Shown here piece after piece: positions 60,856-64,000 of a DNA stretch of 64,000 nucleotides; the stretch's first letter is position 1, and every line of letters starts with the position of its first letter. The stretch covers positions 186,001 through 250,000 of the forward strand of contig NZ_FOIJ01000007.1 in the NCBI RefSeq assembly GCF_900111745.1, given 5' to 3'. The notes beneath the pieces were generated by a model, which was given only the letters and a program-made list of their open reading frames with translations, searched no databases and was not told the DNA's origin. The stretch comes from Stigmatella erecta. GTDB lineage: Bacteria; Myxococcota; Myxococcia; Myxococcales; Myxococcaceae. The position numbers and the translations under genes were made by a program.

Positions 60856-62568
60856 TCAGTAGCCCAGGGGGACCAGTTTCCGGCGGGGAATGGCCCGGCG
60901 GGTGCCCTCTTCCTCGGCCAGGCTCTGGATGAGCTGCCGCGCGTTGAAGAGCCCCGCCTCGTAGGCCCCGGCGAAGGAGCCGTTGTACATCGCCCGCCCA
61001 CTGGCCTCTCCCCCGAAGTACACCCGGTTCACCCCACGGGGCAGCTCGGCCCCCGTCTTCGGTTCGAGCTCGTAGTAGGAGATGGGCTTGGCCATCTCGT
61101 CGCGCATGGCCCAGGCGCCAGGCCGGGCCGCGGAGTACGCACCGGCCGACCAGGGGTCCAGGCTCCAGCGCGTCATGTAGATGTCCGCCGCGTCCACGGC
61201 CGCGCCGATGTCGTTGCCCGGGGTGCCATACATCCGGATCAGCGCCGCCCGGGCGCGCTGGACGGCGGCCTCGTCACAGGGCTGCCGCTGCGGGGGCAAG
61301 GGCTTGTCCTTGTCCACCATGGCGCTCGCGCACTGGCCCTCGAACGCCTGCGCCTGCTGTCCCCCGTAGAAGCCAACGGCGATGTTCTTGCCCAGCGGCT
61401 TGATGACAAAGGCCATCACCTCGCGCGAGGGGCCCTGGTAGAGGACCCAGGAGTCGGGAGGCGTGTTTCCCAGCAGGTTGCCCTGGTCCTTGAAGTCGAT
61501 GATGACCTTCTGCATGTTGCCCATGGGCAGGCCCGCGATGGCCTCGCGCTTCTTCGCGGGCAGCTCCGGATCGAACTGGATCTTCTTTTTCTGGAGCGCC
61601 CCGGTGGACACGGTCACCAGCGCCTTGCGCGCCTGGTAACGCTTGCCATTCTTCACCTCCAGCTCCACCCCGTCTTCCCGGTAGGTGATCTTCGTGACGG
61701 GCGAGTTGAGGCAGACGGGCTCCTGCTGGCCCAGCCGCTCCACGAAGGTGCCCATTCCCTCCTTGAGGAGGTCATCGTCTCCCGCCTCGAACGCGACGGC
61801 CTCGACCGAGGAGACCTGGTCGATCTCCACAGAGCTCTCCAGGGGGCCGATGTTCCCGGCCAGCAGCGAGCGGAACTGTGGATCCGTGGGCAGGTAGTCC
61901 GAGGTCTTGTCGTTCGCCTTCTTCTTCAATTCCTGGCAGAGCGGATCCTGGGCGGGCATCCGGGCCATTCGCGTCCGGGCGCTCAGCTCTTCGCTGTCCT
62001 TGCACTCCTTCAGGGCCTTCTGAATGGCGGCGGACTCGATGAGCTTCTGGATGAAGTCCTCCTCCAGCCCCTCGTACTTCTGGTAGGCGGCGCCCTCGAG
62101 CTGCGTGACCTGCGTCCCGTCATCCACGTAGATGGGGCCCAGCAGGTTGCTCGTGACGCGCTCCAGGCCCATGGCATCCGCGAGGCCCGTGAGGGGGTTG
62201 ACGCTGACGCCGTGAATCCAGGCCCCGCCAAGATCGATGGGCGGGCCCTGCTTCAGGGTGCTGGCCCGTCCGCCAATGCGGTCCGTCGCCTCCAGAATCA
62301 GGACCTTGTCGCGCCCGCCCTTCCTCAGTTCCTTCGAGGCCGTGAGTCCACTGAGGCCTGCCCCCACGATGACGACGTCGTAGCCCGTGGTCTTTTCGCA
62401 ATCCACGGCCGCGGGCACCGCCGCGGGCGCGGCCCTCAACGCTTGCACCGGCGGGCCCGCCGCCCCCGGGTGGGTACATGCCGTTTGCGACAAAACGAGC
62501 GCCGAGGCCCATCCCATCCACTGGCACATCGTCCAGGGCCCTCGGTGCCTCATCCCTTCACTGCGCAT
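60856..62568 (-). CDS. Flavin amine-oxidase-family lipoprotein
   Basis: The ATG at 62568 has GAGGAGCGG upstream. The N-terminus looks like a signal with lipobox-like LSQTAC. The FAD-binding Rossmann fold is VVIVGAGLSGLTASKELRK, and DRIGGRASTLKQ is the GGR motif of MAO/polyamine-oxidase/LAO proteins. YFGGEASGRAMYNGSFAGAYEAG is the C-terminal FAD motif. The 570-residue length fits the family. Oxidation of amines or amino acids with H2O2 release, outside the cytoplasm, is likely. Extracellular L-amino-acid oxidases are known antimicrobial proteins; that role here is only inferred. Confidence 0.85.
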   Translation of the reverse strand: MRSEGMRHRGPWTMCQWMGWASALVLSQTACTHPGAAGPPVQALRAAPAAVPAAVDCEKTTGYDVVIVGAGLSGLTASKELRKGGRDKVLILEATDRIGGRASTLKQGPPIDLGGAWIHGVSVNPLTGLADAMGLERVTSNLLGPIYVDDGTQVTQLEGAAYQKYEGLEEDFIQKLIESAAIQKALKECKDSEELSARTRMARMPAQDPLCQELKKKANDKTSDYLPTDPQFRSLLAGNIGPLESSVEIDQVSSVEAVAFEAGDDDLLKEGMGTFVERLGQQEPVCLNSPVTKITYREDGVELEVKNGKRYQARKALVTVSTGALQKKKIQFDPELPAKKREAIAGLPMGNMQKVIIDFKDQGNLLGNTPPDSWVLYQGPSREVMAFVIKPLGKNIAVGFYGGQQAQAFEGQCASAMVDKDKPLPPQRQPCDEAAVQRARAALIRMYGTPGNDIGAAVDAADIYMTRWSLDPWSAGAYSAARPGAWAMRDEMAKPISYYELEPKTGAELPRGVNRVYFGGEASGRAMYNGSFAGAYEAGLFNARQLIQSLAEEEGTRRAIPRRKLVPLGY

Positions 62569-62632
62569 GGTATCCGCTCCTCATGAGAAAGAGCGGACGT
62601 TCTACCAGGCCTCCACGTGAACCCAATCCCGT

Positions 62633-63328
62633 TCAGTTCAGCGGGCAGAAGACGATGTCGAAGTCCTCGGCGTTACACGCCGCCATGACCGAGTCGTCCC
62701 CGGACCAAGAGTAGGACTGGGAGCACGAGGCATCGAAGTACTTCGCCACGGTGCTGTTCGGGTTGTCCCGGTCCCGGCTGACGCAGGCGATGACCTTGCC
62801 CGCGGCGTTGCGCAGCTTCCCCGTCTCGGGACAGCCCGGCAGCAGATCCTTCACACAGCTCCGGGTCTGCCCCGTGCAGGTCGTTCCGGTGCCCAGATCG
62901 TAGGGGATGATCTTCAGCGGCAGGTTGTGGGCGTCCACGTAGCTGAGGTTGAACCAATCCCAGCTGGCGTAGCCAAAGGCATTCTCGTTGAAGCCAAACT
63001 CCGCCAGCGAGTGGTGCTCGAAGCCCGGGTCCTCGCCCTGACGGAAGCCCCAATACCGCTTGGAGATCATATGGTCGGTGTTCGAACCAATGGTCCGGCA
63101 GGCCTCGGCCCCCGAGGCCAGGTTGCCCCCCGAGATGTTGTTGCCAGCGAAGGTGACGTTGAAGCCGCACCGGTTGATGAAGCGCAGCGTGGTCTTCCCA
63201 TCGCCCTTGACCGCGCAGCCCAGCGCCTGGGGCTCGCTGCCCAGTTCCTCGAACTCGCCCGTCTCCTCCATCCCCGCGCACCCCACCCCGGACAACACCG
63301 TGATCAGTACAACCCCGTATGCCTTCAT
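62633..63328 (-). CDS. Thaumatin-like lipoprotein
   Basis: The ATG at 63328 follows GGGAGAGGGG. The lipoprotein signal is MKAYGVVLITVLSGVGC. The ~200-residue mature domain has the thaumatin-like pattern: TLRFINRCGFNVTFAG, a GGNLASG region, and SWDWFNLSYVDAHNLPLKIIP (compare DFYDVSLVDGFNLP). It ends with many cysteines in SCVKDLLPGCPETGKL and CSQSYSWSGDD. Bacterial members are uncommon and their function is poorly known; plant relatives bind or cut beta-glucans. It fits the glycan-active set in this window. Confidence 0.75.
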   Translation of the reverse strand: MKAYGVVLITVLSGVGCAGMEETGEFEELGSEPQALGCAVKGDGKTTLRFINRCGFNVTFAGNNISGGNLASGAEACRTIGSNTDHMISKRYWGFRQGEDPGFEHHSLAEFGFNENAFGYASWDWFNLSYVDAHNLPLKIIPYDLGTGTTCTGQTRSCVKDLLPGCPETGKLRNAAGKVIACVSRDRDNPNSTVAKYFDASCSQSYSWSGDDSVMAACNAEDFDIVFCPLN

Positions 63329-63472
63329 GAATGTCCCCTCTCCCATCGAGCTGGCATGGGCGGCGAAAGCCATCCCCGAGCCAGAACAAGCTGGATTACC
63401 AGTAAAAACAGCAAAGTCAAATCGCTTGTGTGGGAATGCCGCGTGAGTTCTTGGGCATTAGGAAGACCAGCG

Positions 63473-63847
63473 ATGCCCATCAAGACCCGGCGCTGGGTCG
63501 TGCCCGCGGAGCCGGATGACGGCCTGCGGGTGCTGATCTGCCGCTACAGACCGCGCGGTGTGACCAAGGCGAAGGAGACCTGGGATGTGTGGATGCGGGA
63601 CCTGGCGCCCAGTCCCGCGCTCTTCGATGCCTTCTATGGCAAGGGCCAGACACCCATCACCCTGGACATCTACCGCGAGCGGTATCTGCAGGAGATGCAG
63701 GCCCAGCAGGACACGATCGCCGGGTTGGCGGCCCGGGTGGATCGGGGCGAAACAGTGACCCTGCTCTGCTCGAAGGACTGCATCCTGGAGCAGGTCTGCC
63801 ACCGCAGCCTTTTGGCCGAGCTGATCGAGGCGGCCCGGAAGCGGTAG
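63473..63847 (+). CDS. DUF488-family protein
   Basis: This 124-residue protein follows GGAAG. It has the DUF488 layout: KTRRWVVPAEPDDGLRVLICRYRPRG, KAKETWDVWMRDLAPSPALFDAFYGK, LDIYRERYLQEMQAQQDTIAGL, and VTLLCSKDCILEQVCHRSLLAELIE. The Cys-rich CSKDCILEQVCHR motif is conserved in the family. The function is unknown. Its promoter must lie in the ~140 bp between it and the divergent thaumatin-like gene. Confidence 0.8.
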   Translation: MPIKTRRWVVPAEPDDGLRVLICRYRPRGVTKAKETWDVWMRDLAPSPALFDAFYGKGQTPITLDIYRERYLQEMQAQQDTIAGLAARVDRGETVTLLCSKDCILEQVCHRSLLAELIEAARKR

Positions 63848-63884
63848 CGCTCACCGGCCCAGGCTTCGCCTCGGGGCGGTGGGG

Positions 63885-64000
63885 CTATTCGCCCCGCTTC
63901 TTCTTGCCCCGGGCCACCTCGGTGGCCAGCGCATCCAACCGGTGCGTCCAGAACACGCGAAAGCGCTCCAGCCAGGCGTCCACCTCCGCCAGGGGCGCGG
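63885..64000 (-). CDS. C-terminal end of an ArsR-family-like regulator (truncated by window edge)
   Basis: Minus-strand reading gives APLAEVDAWLERFRVFWTH RLDALATEV ARGKKKRGE (in parts) and a TAG. The WLERFRxFWxxRLDAL pattern is typical of the C-terminus of ArsR-type HTH regulators that pair with SRPBCC proteins. The DNA-binding part is outside the window, so the call is tentative. Confidence 0.6.
   Translation of the reverse strand, partial: APLAEVDAWLERFRVFWTHRLDALATEVARGKKKRGE

Overview
The window is about 64 kb of GC-rich DNA (third codon positions mostly G or C) with dense genes, many lipoproteins and secreted proteins, a MYXO-CTERM-like sorting tail, Cys-rich DCDDGDACTTDVC-type segments and degradative enzymes. 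This fits a myxobacterium of the Cystobacter/Stigmatella/Archangium group. The genus is an inference from style only.

Layout. 1-3.6 kb: the end of rho, a secreted Ig-like protein, a small CxxC protein and a lipoprotein. 3.6-14.8 kb: the most notable region. A frameshifted DUF2285-type gene and a GlgC-like nucleotidyltransferase run leftward. A tight eight-gene operon runs rightward: sugar-phosphate cyclase, TIM-barrel epimerase/isomerase, RmlD-like reductase, VldE/ValL-like pseudoglycosyltransferase, class III aminotransferase, Zn-type dehydrogenase, MFS transporter and BadF/NAGK-type kinase. Together these are the core functions needed for a validamycin/validoxylamine-like C7N aminocyclitol pseudo-oligosaccharide. 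14.9-24.5 kb: a metallo-beta-lactamase lipoprotein with a divergent LysR gene, a possible HNH-like effector, a PLP aminotransferase, an NlpC/P60-like protein, an AraC-VOC pair, an HD hydrolase, two small exported proteins and a divergent Lgt homologue.

24.5-39.6 kb: two GH5 glycoside hydrolases (24.6 and 35.6 kb), a glycine-rich repeat protein, OsmC, and a five-gene B-box/DUF4129/DUF4350/MoxR/DUF58 operon. An AT-rich membrane-protein gene at 34.2-35.4 kb looks foreign. It is followed by an iron-box-preceded lipoprotein and a CxxCH MYXO-CTERM protein. 39.6-51.3 kb: a 900-residue P-loop protein of unknown role, a 1,696-residue lipoprotein built of ten PPC-like repeats plus four further repeats, a thioesterase and an exported coiled-coil repeat protein. 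51.3-64 kb: a decayed LysR gene, a ricin-lectin/CE1 esterase, an amidohydrolase lipoprotein, a trigger-factor-like chaperone next to a repeat-rich hydrophobic protein, two VAO/BBE flavoproteins, an amine oxidase, a thaumatin-like lipoprotein, a DUF488 protein and the end of an ArsR-like regulator.

Start codons were chosen by ribosome-binding sites, signal peptides and overlaps. Family assignments rest on motifs recognised by eye; no database search was run.
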